NCBI GenBank assembly: GCA_965602945.1
Contig: CBFDBC010000048.1
Span: 1-20,125 of the forward strand
Direction of reading: 5' to 3'
From: JAUXEH01 sp965602945
GTDB taxonomy: Bacteria; Acidobacteriota; Aminicenantia; Aminicenantales; Aminicenantaceae
Length of the DNA stretch: 20,125 nt
In this document: in pieces, positions 1-8,000 of the stretch
Numbering within the stretch: position 1 is the first letter of the stretch
Layout: each line of letters starts with the position of its first letter
The notes under the pieces: model-generated
Database searches by the model: none
Told to the model about the DNA's origin: nothing
Seen by the model: the letters and a program-made list of their open reading frames with translations, nothing else
Made by a program: the position numbers and the translations under genes

Positions 1-673
1 TCAGGGAGTAGTGGACATGTTTAACCCCCTTGGGCATTCCGGTGGTGCCGGATGTATAGTGGAGGACGGAGGGGGATTCCGCCTCCGTGGGGAAGACCTC
101 GATCTCCTCCACGGGATCGGCATCATCCAGAGAAAACGCCTGTTCCCGTTCCTGGAGCGGTTTGCGGCCGTCATAATCGACGACGATGATGTGCTTGAGA
201 TGAGGGAGCCGGTCACGGATCTTCCGCACCTTGCTCACGTGTTTCCTCTGCGTGATGATGGCGGACGTCTCCGCGTTCTCCAGCCTTACCAGCAGGGACT
301 CGTCCCCGAAGGCGGAGAAGAGCGGTTGGGCGATGGCCCCGATCTTGAGGATACCCAGGAATCCCAGATACAGCTCTGGGATCTTGTCCATGAACAGGCA
401 GACACGGTCCTGATCCGCGATTCCCTGGTCGCGGAGGAACCGGCCGATGGTGTTGGCGGCCAGACGGATGTCATTGAAGGTGTAGGTCCGGCTGGCGCCT
501 CCCAGGCCTTCCCAAATCAAGGCCGTCTTGTCGGCCTTGCCCATCAGGCAGATCCGGTCCGTGCAGTACCATCCGATGTTTATCCGGTTGCCCGGGGTAT
601 ACTCCAGCTCCTTTTCAGACAGGGACCAATCGAATCCCTGTATGCGCTCCTCGTATGATCCGATGTTTGACAT
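1..673 (-). CDS. acsA: Acetyl/acyl-CoA synthetase (AMP-forming), N-terminal part, cut by window edge
   Basis: This is an adenylate-forming enzyme that activates a carboxylate, probably acetate, with ATP and then transfers it to CoA in the cytoplasm. Reading the minus strand from the ATG at 673 gives 224 open codons to the window edge. The ATP-binding A3 motif YTSGTTGMPKG lies at residues 206-216. Earlier landmarks are GKADKTALIWEG near residue 43 and LKIGAIAQPLFSAF, both typical of Bacillus AcsA-like acetate-CoA ligases and their medium-chain relatives. The C-terminal half, including the CoA-site lysine domain, lies outside the window. The Shine-Dalgarno AAAGGAG overlaps the acpS stop codon only 11 bases upstream, so the gene is the third in the nhaC-acpS operon and probably translationally coupled. 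The family is clear; the substrate (acetate, propionate or another short acid) is not settled by this fragment. Confidence 0.88.
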   Translation of the reverse strand, partial: MSNIGSYEERIQGFDWSLSEKELEYTPGNRINIGWYCTDRICLMGKADKTALIWEGLGGASRTYTFNDIRLAANTIGRFLRDQGIADQDRVCLFMDKIPELYLGFLGILKIGAIAQPLFSAFGDESLLVRLENAETSAIITQRKHVSKVRKIRDRLPHLKHIIVVDYDGRKPLQEREQAFSLDDADPVEEIEVFPTEAESPSVLHYTSGTTGMPKGVKHVHYSL

Positions 674-684
674 GAGCTTCTCCT

Positions 685-1059
685 TTAGATTTCCAGTGTG
701 ACGATCGCGCTGGCGAAGTCCTTGAGGTGCGTCAAGGAGACACAGATGTTTGTGATATTCTTCTCAGCGATCAGTTTTTCGGCTTTGCCGTGCAGCCGTA
801 TCTCCGGCTTCCCCAGGGAGTCGTTGACGACCTCGACCTGGTTAAAGGCCAGACCGCCGCGCCAGCCCGTCCCCAGGGCCTTGAAGAACGCCTCCTTGGC
901 AGCAAAACGGGCCGCGAAGTTCTGAGCCCGGTTCTTCTTGGACTCACAGTAAACGATCTCATCCGGAGTGAAGATCCTGTTGATGAACCGGTCGCTGCGC
1001 TCCAGCTGCTTACGGATCCGCTCCACCTCGATGAGGTCGATTCCTATGCCATAGATCAT
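685..1059 (-). CDS. acpS: Holo-[acyl-carrier-protein] synthase
   Basis: AcpS transfers 4'-phosphopantetheine from CoA to the serine of apo-acyl carrier protein, switching on fatty acid synthesis. The 124-residue length is normal for the family. The N-terminal GIGIDLIEVERI carries the Mg-binding Asp8, and RFAAKEAFFKALGTG carries Glu56, matching the Asp/Glu pair of the E. coli enzyme; the C-terminal part has the usual VSLTHLKDFASAIV. The ATG at 1059 has AAGGA six bases upstream. The gene starts 17 bases after the nhaC stop and ends 11 bases before the acyl-CoA synthetase, so the three form one transcription unit. The pairing with a CoA-ligase fits CoA/acyl metabolism, but the antiporter in front looks like a chance operon partner. 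Confidence 0.97.
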   Translation of the reverse strand: MIYGIGIDLIEVERIRKQLERSDRFINRIFTPDEIVYCESKKNRAQNFAARFAAKEAFFKALGTGWRGGLAFNQVEVVNDSLGKPEIRLHGKAEKLIAEKNITNICVSLTHLKDFASAIVTLEI

Positions 1060-1076
1060 GCCGAGTCCTTAAGATT

Positions 1077-2477
1077 TCAAGCGGTGTCCGGGTTATCATC
1101 CGGCAGCTTTTCCATGGTTATCCCGGTGTAGCCGTAGAAAATGGAGATCGCCGGGACGAGAAGGTTGAGGAAGGCGTAGGGGAGGTAGATCAGCGGACTG
1201 ACTCCCAATGTCGCCCCCATGAACGCCCCGCAGCTGTTCCAGGGGATGAGCGGCGAGGTCATGGTGCCTGAATTCTCCAGCACCCGGGACAGGTTCTTGG
1301 GGTGCAGGCCCTTGGCTTCGAACGCGCTCTTGAACATGCGGCCGGGCACCACGATCGCGATGTACTGGTCCGCCGCGATGATGTTCATGCCGATGCAGCT
1401 GAAGACCGTGGTGGCAACCAGGGCCCCGGTGCTCTTGACGAACTTCAGGAGCGATCCCGCCAGGACCCGGAGCATCCCGGTCCGTTCCATGATCCCCCCG
1501 AAAGAGAGGGCGCAGATGATGAGGGCCACCGTCTCCATCATGTTCATCAGCCCGCCCCGCGTGAGCAGCTCGTCCACCATGGCCACCCCTGTCTCGGAGA
1601 TGTGCCCGACGTGTGCGGACGCCAGCACCTCGCCCAGAGAACGGGACTGGGCTGCCATCGCAAACACACTGCCCAGGATCGATCCCCCCAAGAGGGCTGG
1701 CAGCGGCGGGACCTTCCGGACCACCATCACGAAGACCAGGATCGTAGGCAGCAGCAGGACAGGATGGATAAAGAAATGCGCCCGCATGGTGGACAGTATG
1801 ATATCGATGTTCTGTGATTCCAGCACTCCGCCGGAGAACCGTGTTCCCATGAGGGCGTACAGGACGAAGGCGATGACGTATCCCGGCGCCACGGTGTACA
1901 CCATGTGCCGGATGTGCGAAAACAGGTCTGTTCCGGCCACCGCGGGCGCCAGGTTGGTGGTGTCGGAGAGCGGGGACATCTTGTCGCCGAAATAGGCACC
2001 GGATATGATGGCCCCGGCCACCATGGCCACGGGGATGCCCAGCCCCTGCCCGACGCCCACCAGGGCCACACCTACGGTGCCGGCCGTGGACCAGGACGAC
2101 CCTGTTCCCAGGGATACGACCGAACAGATGACCATTGTGGCTGCCAGGAAGATCCCGGGAGACAGGACCTTCAGGCCGTAGAAGATCATCGCCGGGACGA
2201 TCCCGCCGGAGATCCAGGTCCCGATCAGGGTCCCGACAACCATCAGTATAAGGACCGCCCCCATCGCCAGGTTGATCCCCTGCACCATGCCCTCCTGGAT
2301 CTCCTTCCAGGCATATCCCAGGCGGACGGCCACGGCTGCGGCCGCGGCCGTGGCCAGGATCAGGGGGATGTGAGCGGACTGCCCCAGGACCACGATCGTG
2401 ACGAAGAGGGCGAAAACCAGGAAAATTACGGGGAACAGGGCCAACCACACACTGGCTTCTTTTTTCTCTTTCTCCAT
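1077..2477 (-). CDS. nhaC: NhaC-family Na+/H+ antiporter
   Basis: This inner-membrane secondary transporter of the NhaC family exchanges cytoplasmic sodium for protons. The 466-residue length is typical. About eleven hydrophobic segments are visible from residue 10 onward. The family signature GTGSSWSTAGTVG (residues 124-136) is followed by GAYFGDKMSPLSDTTNLAP (160-178), the most diagnostic NhaC stretch. A late segment ENSGTMTSPLIPWNSCGAFM is also characteristic. The ATG at 2477 is preceded by GGGAG, with the sigma70-like promoter about 30 bases upstream. It is the first gene of the nhaC-acpS-acyl-CoA synthetase unit. Some NhaC relatives exchange malate for lactate, so sodium/proton exchange is the likely but not the only function. 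Confidence 0.93.
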   Translation of the reverse strand: MEKEKKEASVWLALFPVIFLVFALFVTIVVLGQSAHIPLILATAAAAAVAVRLGYAWKEIQEGMVQGINLAMGAVLILMVVGTLIGTWISGGIVPAMIFYGLKVLSPGIFLAATMVICSVVSLGTGSSWSTAGTVGVALVGVGQGLGIPVAMVAGAIISGAYFGDKMSPLSDTTNLAPAVAGTDLFSHIRHMVYTVAPGYVIAFVLYALMGTRFSGGVLESQNIDIILSTMRAHFFIHPVLLLPTILVFVMVVRKVPPLPALLGGSILGSVFAMAAQSRSLGEVLASAHVGHISETGVAMVDELLTRGGLMNMMETVALIICALSFGGIMERTGMLRVLAGSLLKFVKSTGALVATTVFSCIGMNIIAADQYIAIVVPGRMFKSAFEAKGLHPKNLSRVLENSGTMTSPLIPWNSCGAFMGATLGVSPLIYLPYAFLNLLVPAISIFYGYTGITMEKLPDDNPDTA

Positions 2478-2505
2478 TCAGTCTCCCGGAAATTACAGAC
2501 CTGAT

Positions 2506-2534
2506 ATTGTATGCCATTCCAGGGGAAAATTCAA
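2506..2534 (-). promoter_or_regulatory. Sigma70-type promoter for nhaC
   Basis: On the minus strand TTGAAT (2534-2529) and TACAAT (2511-2506) are separated by exactly 17 bases, matching the consensus at 4 and 5 of 6 positions. Transcription would begin near 2499 and give a leader of about 22 bases holding the GGGAG ribosome-binding site. It is the only good match upstream of the three-gene operon. This is a sequence-based prediction. Confidence 0.65.
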
Positions 2535-2545
2535 CATCCAGACTT

Positions 2546-2557
2546 GGAGATATCCCC
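2546..2557. repeat. Near-palindrome, copy A of the GGGGATATCCCC element
   Basis: The plus strand reads GGAGATATCCCC, one base away from the perfect palindrome at 2620-2631. On the minus strand both copies share TAGGGGATATC followed by C or T and CC. Its centre lies about 52 bases upstream of the predicted nhaC transcription start. It could be an operator or a small REP-like hairpin. Confidence 0.5.
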
Positions 2558-2604
2558 TATAGAGACACGTTGGCGAGGGAGGGGGAATAACGAAAATCTA
2601 TGCT

Positions 2605-2631
2605 GGGGTGTGTCCCCTGGGGGATATCCCC
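2605..2631. repeat. Alternating GGGG/CCCC hairpin block with copy B palindrome
   Basis: Four blocks alternate here: GGGG (2605-2608), CCCC (2614-2617), GGGG (2620-2623) and CCCC (2628-2631). They form GGGGTGTGTCCCC and then the perfect 12-base palindrome GGGGATATCCCC. The last base is also the first base of the stop codon of the SpoIID-domain gene read on the minus strand. No T-run follows closely, so it is a poor intrinsic terminator. It resembles REP-like repeats or a regulatory inverted repeat. Confidence 0.55.
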
Positions 2632-4850
2632 TAGTCGATCTTATCCAGGGCGATGCCCTGGTAGTACTTCTTCAGGATCTCCTGGAAATCCGCTCCAGCC
2701 TGGGCCATGCCAAAAGCACCCACCTGGCACATGCCCACACCGTGCCCCCAGCCCTTGCCGGTGAAGACGAAATGAGCCACATGCCCGTCAACATCGTACT
2801 CTTTGTCCATCACAAAGAGTGTTTCACGCAAACCGAGTACGGTCCGGATGCGAAGACCGCGGACCACGGCTTCGGTCTCGCTGCCCTTGATGTGCAGCTC
2901 CATGACCCGCTGGGAGCGTCCCCGTTTCCCCGGCACCAGGTCGAGCAGCTCTCCTATCGGGTAGTACCGGTTGATCCGCTCCTCCAGTTCCTCACGCGAG
3001 GTTCTCACATTCCAGGAATGGTATTTCGAGCTGCGGTCCAGGAGATTGGAATAGGCGGGGTAGACGACCTCGAGGTATACGACCTCGCCTTCTCTGCTGA
3101 TCCAGCGGAGGTTCTCGCCTCCCAATAGGTCCAGGCTCCGGGCGAAGGTGTAGTGTCCGTTCTGGTTCCTCACCAGGAAGGCTTCAGGTGCCAGGCTGAA
3201 CCTGCGCCCCTCTCCGTTCACGCGCAGATCGAGCTCCTGTCCCTCCACTCCCTGGAATACGCCGACATCGCGAAAGTCCCGGTAGCTGTTCAAAACCCCG
3301 GCCAGGTAGGAGGCGGCCTCCCCGCGTGAGAGCGCGCGGTCATGCGGCCCCACGCTTTCCGGTGACGGGAGGATCCCGGCCTGGATGAAATATGCGACCA
3401 TGGACCTTGACCGCTCAGACCAGCCGTTATCGCTGTCAAAGATGAACACAGCTTCCTTGTCCTGAAGAAGGCGTGAGATACGCTCCTCCCATCCGAATGC
3501 CTGCACCATATGCGAGAGGAAGCCTTCTATCGTGACCTCCCCCACCAGGATCCCGGGCGCCTCTGCCGCCAGCTTACCCAACAAGCCTCGGGCGGCGGCC
3601 ACCCATTCCTGCATCTCGTTCCCGCCTACCGGTTCCCCGAAATATGCGGGATCGGTCTCTGCCGGGATCACTCCCAGGCTTACCATGAGCGCGATATCCG
3701 CACTCACGTTCCGGCCCTTGGCATAGATCGGGGCAAGGAACGTCCGCGTGGCCACAGGCCACTGCCTCTGCTTCTCGTACATGCATTCCGTGCTGCGCAG
3801 ATACTTGAGGGCAGGCCCCAGAAAGACGTTTTCCACGTCCTCGGTGGCTCCCCCGCAGGTGCTGGTGTACAGAGCGTCGATCAAGCGGCCCCTGTATTTT
3901 GCCACGACTCCGGCCGTCTCGTCCACCGCGCGCGTGCTCAAGGGATGCTCGGCGTTCATTCCACGGTAGAACTGGGAACGTGGCGTGTCTACCAGGTCGA
4001 ATCCCAGGTCCCGGAAACGTCCGAGGTTCTTCATGGCATAGGTCCTGGCGGCCACAGCCTGGGCCTTGAGCGCCTCGATCTGCGGGTACGAATAGGGAGA
4101 CAGCTCGCTCGGTACCACGGACTTGAGATAGTCTTCCAGGTTGAGCGTGTTGATGAGCACGATCCCTCTGCGGCTGGCCCGCAGAGTGAAGATGCCGCGG
4201 TAGTCGCGCCCCTTGTAGGACAGGTAGCTCTGCGGTGTGCTAGGGATGAAATACAGGACCGTGGCGTCCCGCAGGCTCTTCAGTTCGTCGTTGATCAGGA
4301 TCCAGAGCGGCCGGGATTCCTTTTCCGTGACCTCTTCCCGGACGATCCAGGTATCCTTAACACCCTGACGGTTGAGCTTGATGATGTAGCTGAGCGCATC
4401 GTCCCGGGTGAGAAAGTCTCCGATATGGATCCTGTAGCTTCCCGCTGCTTCCGTATCATCGGCGGTTGTCACAAAGACCTTTCTATCGATGCTGAGCCTG
4501 AGCTGCTGGGCCCTGCGCTCTGCTTCCTCCCGGTCGTGCGACTGAGCCACCTGGATGAGGTATTTCTCGGTGATCTGCTCCCTGTTGCCTTTGATAAGGG
4601 CCTCATCGGCATTCTCGGCGATCAGGTGGTAGTTGTCCTTGACCTCATATACCTTCATCCCCGAAGACGCCGCGATCTGGATCTGGCTGAGGTTGACGCC
4701 CAGCCCGATTTGGATCACCGGCTTGGGGATAAGATAATCCTGGAAAAAAGCCTTTTCCGTTCCGAACTCCACCGGTTCTCCGCCCAGCAGAAAGAAAGAC
4801 AACAGCGCTGCAAAGATATATTTCAAGTAGGGAATGGGGGATTTTCGCAT
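2631..4850 (-). CDS. Secreted SPOR + SpoIID/LytB-domain peptidoglycan hydrolase with internal insertion
   Basis: This 739-residue exported protein probably cleaves glycan strands of peptidoglycan that have lost their stem peptides. A signal peptide or N-terminal anchor covers residues 1-25. A SPOR-like region lies at about 95-173, with YLIQVAQS and YRIHIGDFLTRDDALSYI. The SpoIID core begins near 205; the motif NTLNLEDYLKSVVPSE ends in Glu249, which aligns with the catalytic glutamate, and is followed by EALKAQAVAARTYA. The C-terminal signature GKGWGHGVGMCQVGAFGMAQ lies at 698-717. Between the two SpoIID halves sits an insertion of roughly 200 residues (about 375-600) with two weakly SLH-like stretches. 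The zinc-binding Cys/His residues described for clostridial SpoIID are not evident. The gene has its own promoter and faces the M14 peptidase gene divergently. No sporulation genes are nearby, so a vegetative cell-wall role is likely. Confidence 0.9.
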   Translation of the reverse strand: MRKSPIPYLKYIFAALLSFFLLGGEPVEFGTEKAFFQDYLIPKPVIQIGLGVNLSQIQIAASSGMKVYEVKDNYHLIAENADEALIKGNREQITEKYLIQVAQSHDREEAERRAQQLRLSIDRKVFVTTADDTEAAGSYRIHIGDFLTRDDALSYIIKLNRQGVKDTWIVREEVTEKESRPLWILINDELKSLRDATVLYFIPSTPQSYLSYKGRDYRGIFTLRASRRGIVLINTLNLEDYLKSVVPSELSPYSYPQIEALKAQAVAARTYAMKNLGRFRDLGFDLVDTPRSQFYRGMNAEHPLSTRAVDETAGVVAKYRGRLIDALYTSTCGGATEDVENVFLGPALKYLRSTECMYEKQRQWPVATRTFLAPIYAKGRNVSADIALMVSLGVIPAETDPAYFGEPVGGNEMQEWVAAARGLLGKLAAEAPGILVGEVTIEGFLSHMVQAFGWEERISRLLQDKEAVFIFDSDNGWSERSRSMVAYFIQAGILPSPESVGPHDRALSRGEAASYLAGVLNSYRDFRDVGVFQGVEGQELDLRVNGEGRRFSLAPEAFLVRNQNGHYTFARSLDLLGGENLRWISREGEVVYLEVVYPAYSNLLDRSSKYHSWNVRTSREELEERINRYYPIGELLDLVPGKRGRSQRVMELHIKGSETEAVVRGLRIRTVLGLRETLFVMDKEYDVDGHVAHFVFTGKGWGHGVGMCQVGAFGMAQAGADFQEILKKYYQGIALDKID

Positions 4851-4873
4851 TTTTGCTGACCGAAGTTAGGGAT

Positions 4874-4903
4874 ATTTTATCCGGATATGGACGCGGATGT
4901 CAA
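4874..4903 (-). promoter_or_regulatory. Sigma70-type promoter for the SpoIID-domain gene
   Basis: On the minus strand a perfect TTGACA (4903-4898) is followed after 18 bases by TAAAAT (4879-4874). Initiation would fall near 4867, only about 17 bases before the ATG at 4850. That short leader shows no convincing Shine-Dalgarno sequence. This promoter lies inside the upstream extension of the opposite reading frame, which argues against the longer start for the M14 gene. Confidence 0.65.
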
Positions 4904-4958
4904 GGAAAAATCGCTATATATGCAGCCTCTCTATTTTCTAATACTATATCTTGTATTC

Positions 4959-4987
4959 TTGATGTTTCACAAGAGTCAATGTATGAT
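4959..4987 (+). promoter_or_regulatory. Sigma70-type promoter for the M14 peptidase gene
   Basis: TTGATG (4959-4964) and TATGAT (4982-4987) are separated by 17 bases, matching the consensus at 4 and 5 of 6 positions, in AT-rich DNA. Transcription would begin near 4994, about 67 bases before the ATG at 5061. The hairpin at 5012-5036 would therefore be transcribed as part of the leader. Confidence 0.62.
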
Positions 4988-5011
4988 AGCCGAAAATCCC
5001 TCGAATGTCAA

Positions 5012-5036
5012 GGGGTCAGGCTTTAGGCCTGACCCC
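5012..5036 (+). repeat. REP-like hairpin GGGGTCAGGC...GCCTGACCCC in the M14 leader
   Basis: GGGGTCAGGC (5012-5021) and GCCTGACCCC (5027-5036) are perfect 10-base inverted arms around the five-base loop TTTAG. Hairpins of this GGGGTCAGGC type recur as dispersed, REP-like repeats in many environmental bacteria and are often attributed to REP-associated tyrosine transposases. That link is recalled knowledge, not shown here. No T-run follows, so it is not an ordinary terminator. It ends 24 bases before the start codon and 13 bases before the ribosome-binding site. Confidence 0.75.
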
Positions 5037-5049
5037 CAATCCCAAGAGC

Positions 5050-5054
5050 GAGGA
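5050..5054 (+). promoter_or_regulatory. Ribosome-binding site that fixes the M14 start
   Basis: GAGGA lies six bases before the ATG at 5061, and the sequence from that ATG codes for a typical signal peptide. The frame stays open upstream to 4887, but that extension would cover a promoter and the hairpin and has no leader-peptide character. Confidence 0.7.
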
Positions 5055-5060
5055 CATGGC

Positions 5061-8000
5061 ATGAAAAAAACCGGCCTTGTATGTTGGATGTTCTTATTCT
5101 GTATGTGGTTTTCAACGGGGACTGCCCTGCCCGCGGAGGGTATCGACTGTCTTTCGCAGGTCTTCCTCACAGGAAAAGGCCTGCTCGATGCAGACGGGGA
5201 TGGATTCGCAGATACCCCCGCACTGCTGATCATGCTGCCGGACAGTCCCAACGCCCATGAAACGGCTGTAGCCGGAGACCTGGCCGCCCGCCTCAACCTG
5301 GAATCCCTGGCCGTGGATTTTGCCTGCGTACGGCAGGAATCGGATTCGGCCGGCCCGGGTCTCCAGAAGATTCCGGTTCTCATCGGGTCCCGGCTGGGCC
5401 GCATCAAGGAACTGTCCCGGCTGGGGATGCTGCCCATGGAGAGCCTGGAAGAGCATCAGGGACTCGTGCGGGTGTTCGAACAGGACGGGCGCTCGGGACT
5501 GGCCATCGTGGCCGGCTCCGACCGGGCACTGCTGCAGACAGGCCGCGCCTTTTTCCTGCGCTGGCCCTACCTGTGGGACATCTGGGGCCGGAAAGAGGGC
5601 CAGACCTATATGTCTGTCCTGGGGGACCTCGGCGCCCTGCTCGAACAGGAAGGGATCCGGGGAGTCCGAATCCACATCACATCCGCGCTCTATGACTTCC
5701 CGGCCCTCGAATCCTCCTTCGATGCGGTCAAACGGCTCCGTTTCAACACCGGAGAGATCCGTGAACTCGCTGTCCGCGTCGTCTTCGCCGACCGTGGAGC
5801 GCAGCAGGCGGCCCGCAGCCTGCTGGCAACCCTTGCGGAACAGCACAGGCGCGGGGAGAGGTCCGAGCTTCTGAGCTATGCCGGCTGCCGCCGCATCGCC
5901 TTTCTCCTGGAATGGGAGGGGAAGCGGGAAAGGGTGGATCTGGATCGAATGGGCTTTCCCAAGCGCATGCTCACGCCCGGCTACAAATCTCCGAGCCGGG
6001 CCCGTGTGCCGGAAAAGGATTTTGATCTTCTGGGTCTCCTCTCGACCGGTGCCGTGTATGCGGACGGGGACCGGGACCGGATACCTGCCAGGATCAACAC
6101 ACGGATGATCCTGGCCTCGGATAGCGCCGCCCCGGAGGTCGCCCAGCTGGCTGCGCGCCTGGTCCTGCCCACGGCCGGGGCATCGTTTCCCCTTATCTAT
6201 CTGGACTCCGAGATAGAAGAGCCAAAAACCCTGGACGCACCCATTCTGATAGGAAAAGACAACACCCTGGTCAAGGAGCTGATCCGGACGGCCAGGCTGA
6301 AGCCTCTTCCACTCGAGACAGGTCAGGCTGCGGTCCAGATCGTACCCCGCGCATTCAACAAGTCCAACGCCGTTGTGGTGTACGGGGAGGACGATCCGAG
6401 CGTGGGAAAGGCACTCGAATATTTCAGCCGCACCTTTCCCCACTTCACACGATTCGAAGACGGGGCGCCCGGCCTGCAGGATATTCCCGACACCATTCAT
6501 GAGCTGCTCGAAGGGAAAAAAGGGAGCGGCGAGGCCTACCTGTACGATCAGCTGAAAAAGACCGTAGAAACCCTGCGGGACAAGAACCTGGAATCTTTCG
6601 AGGTCAAACTGACCCTTTCCCATCCCGATCCGGGCCTCGAGGAGGAAATGAGGGACTTTCTGAAGAAAAACATCCGGTCGGAAAAGATCGAGCTCCGGAC
6701 TATCGCGATGGATGAGGAAAAGGTCATCTTCTCCAGGAGCGAGGAATTCGAATGGGAAGGAGACCAGGCCCTCGAGCTCCTGAGACAGCATCTCTCGGAC
6801 GTGGACGGGACCACCGGCCCGGTCTCCGTCAGCCTGGGCCTGAGCGAATCTCCCGCCGTCCGCTCCCGCCTGAAAAAACAGGTGAACGACCTCCTGCGGG
6901 AGCTGTCCCTCCCCCCAGGGGAAATCGAAGTGCTGTCCTCCTACAAACAGGGCTTTTTCTGGCTCAAAGAACGAGTCCTGCCGCGGCTGTCCGGGCTCGA
7001 CGGGCTGCATGCCGTCACGATCCGGTTCGCAGCCGCAGGGGATGATTTCACCGCGCCCAAACGCTTCTACAGCGATCCCTTCCGCTGGCTGCAGGAGCTC
7101 TATCCCGTAGACGAGTTCATCGCCCGGGAGACATCCCTTGCGCTGGACAGGATCACGTTCGAGGCCAAGGACGATCCGGAACCGGTCTACGAAGTCACGG
7201 CCGCGAACGCCGAAGGGGACGTCCTGTTCCATGATGTGTTCAATCCCCGCACCCTGCTCATGCCCTATCTCCAGGCCCTTCCGGAATGGGGGGAGGTGTG
7301 CGTGACCACCGGCTGGCTGACGATCCGGGCCGGGGACGAGACGGTGGCGGACACGGATATCCGCAGCGACCTGGAGAGGTTCTGGTCCTTCTACCAGGAA
7401 GACGTCCTCAAAGAGGTCTATGCCCACATACTGAAAAAAACCGGAAACCGCCCTGCCTTCGACAAGCAGCCCTATTTCAAACGGCTGTTTGTCGAGCTGT
7501 GGCTGAGCGAACCTGACTACCGGCTGGGCCTGGACGAGGAAGTCGTGAGCAGCCTGGAGGCGCTCCATGACGAACTCTATTTCGACACCCTGGACTTCAT
7601 GCGCGGAATAACGGAGATCGAGCCGCCGGAAGGAGACACGATCCCGGAAGATTCCTCACGCTACTCGGCCCCGGGTAACATCCTCCCCATGTTCCACCCC
7701 TCGCTCGAGGGGGAAAAGGGGCGGGTGGAGGTCACCTTCTCTGACTGGCAGGCCCGAACTCCCCAGATGGAGGTGAGCTGGCAGGAACCCGGGCGGCACC
7801 AGAACAGCCGGAAGGTGGTGTTCCCGAAGTTCAAGCCCAAGGCGGTCCGGCTCCCGGCACTGGTTTTTGACGGCAGAGAAGGCCGCCTCGACAGGGTCTA
7901 CACCACGATCGACCTCGGGACGGAAAAGGAGTATCTGGCCCTGCTCGACATCCTGGACGGCATGGAACGGCTGCACGCCCGGAACCTGATCCCCGCCCTG

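Noticed and set aside
1..216. A short minus-strand open frame at the left edge
   Set aside because: The acyl-CoA synthetase frame, open from 673 to the edge and carrying YTSGTTGMPKG, is the real gene here; the other is a shifted Ser/Arg/Pro-rich frame.
1096..2517. A 473-codon minus-strand frame overlapping nhaC in another frame
   Set aside because: The translation is a low-complexity Arg/Gly/Pro/His mix typical of a shifted GC-rich frame; NhaC motifs are all in the frame starting at 2477.
3510..4859. A 449-codon plus-strand frame opposite the SpoIID-domain gene
   Set aside because: Its protein is rich in Arg, His, Gly and Leu without any motif, and it runs across the conserved SpoIID and SPOR coding sequence on the other strand.
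4887..5060. A 58-codon N-terminal extension of the M14 gene
   Set aside because: It covers the SpoIID promoter, the M14 promoter and the hairpin. The ATG at 5061 has a ribosome-binding site and opens a signal peptide.
5112..7568. An 818-codon open frame on the minus strand opposite the M14 gene
   Set aside because: It is antisense to a gene with signal peptide, promoter, ribosome-binding site and zinc motifs. Its translation shows no domain, and long antisense frames are expected in GC-rich coding DNA.
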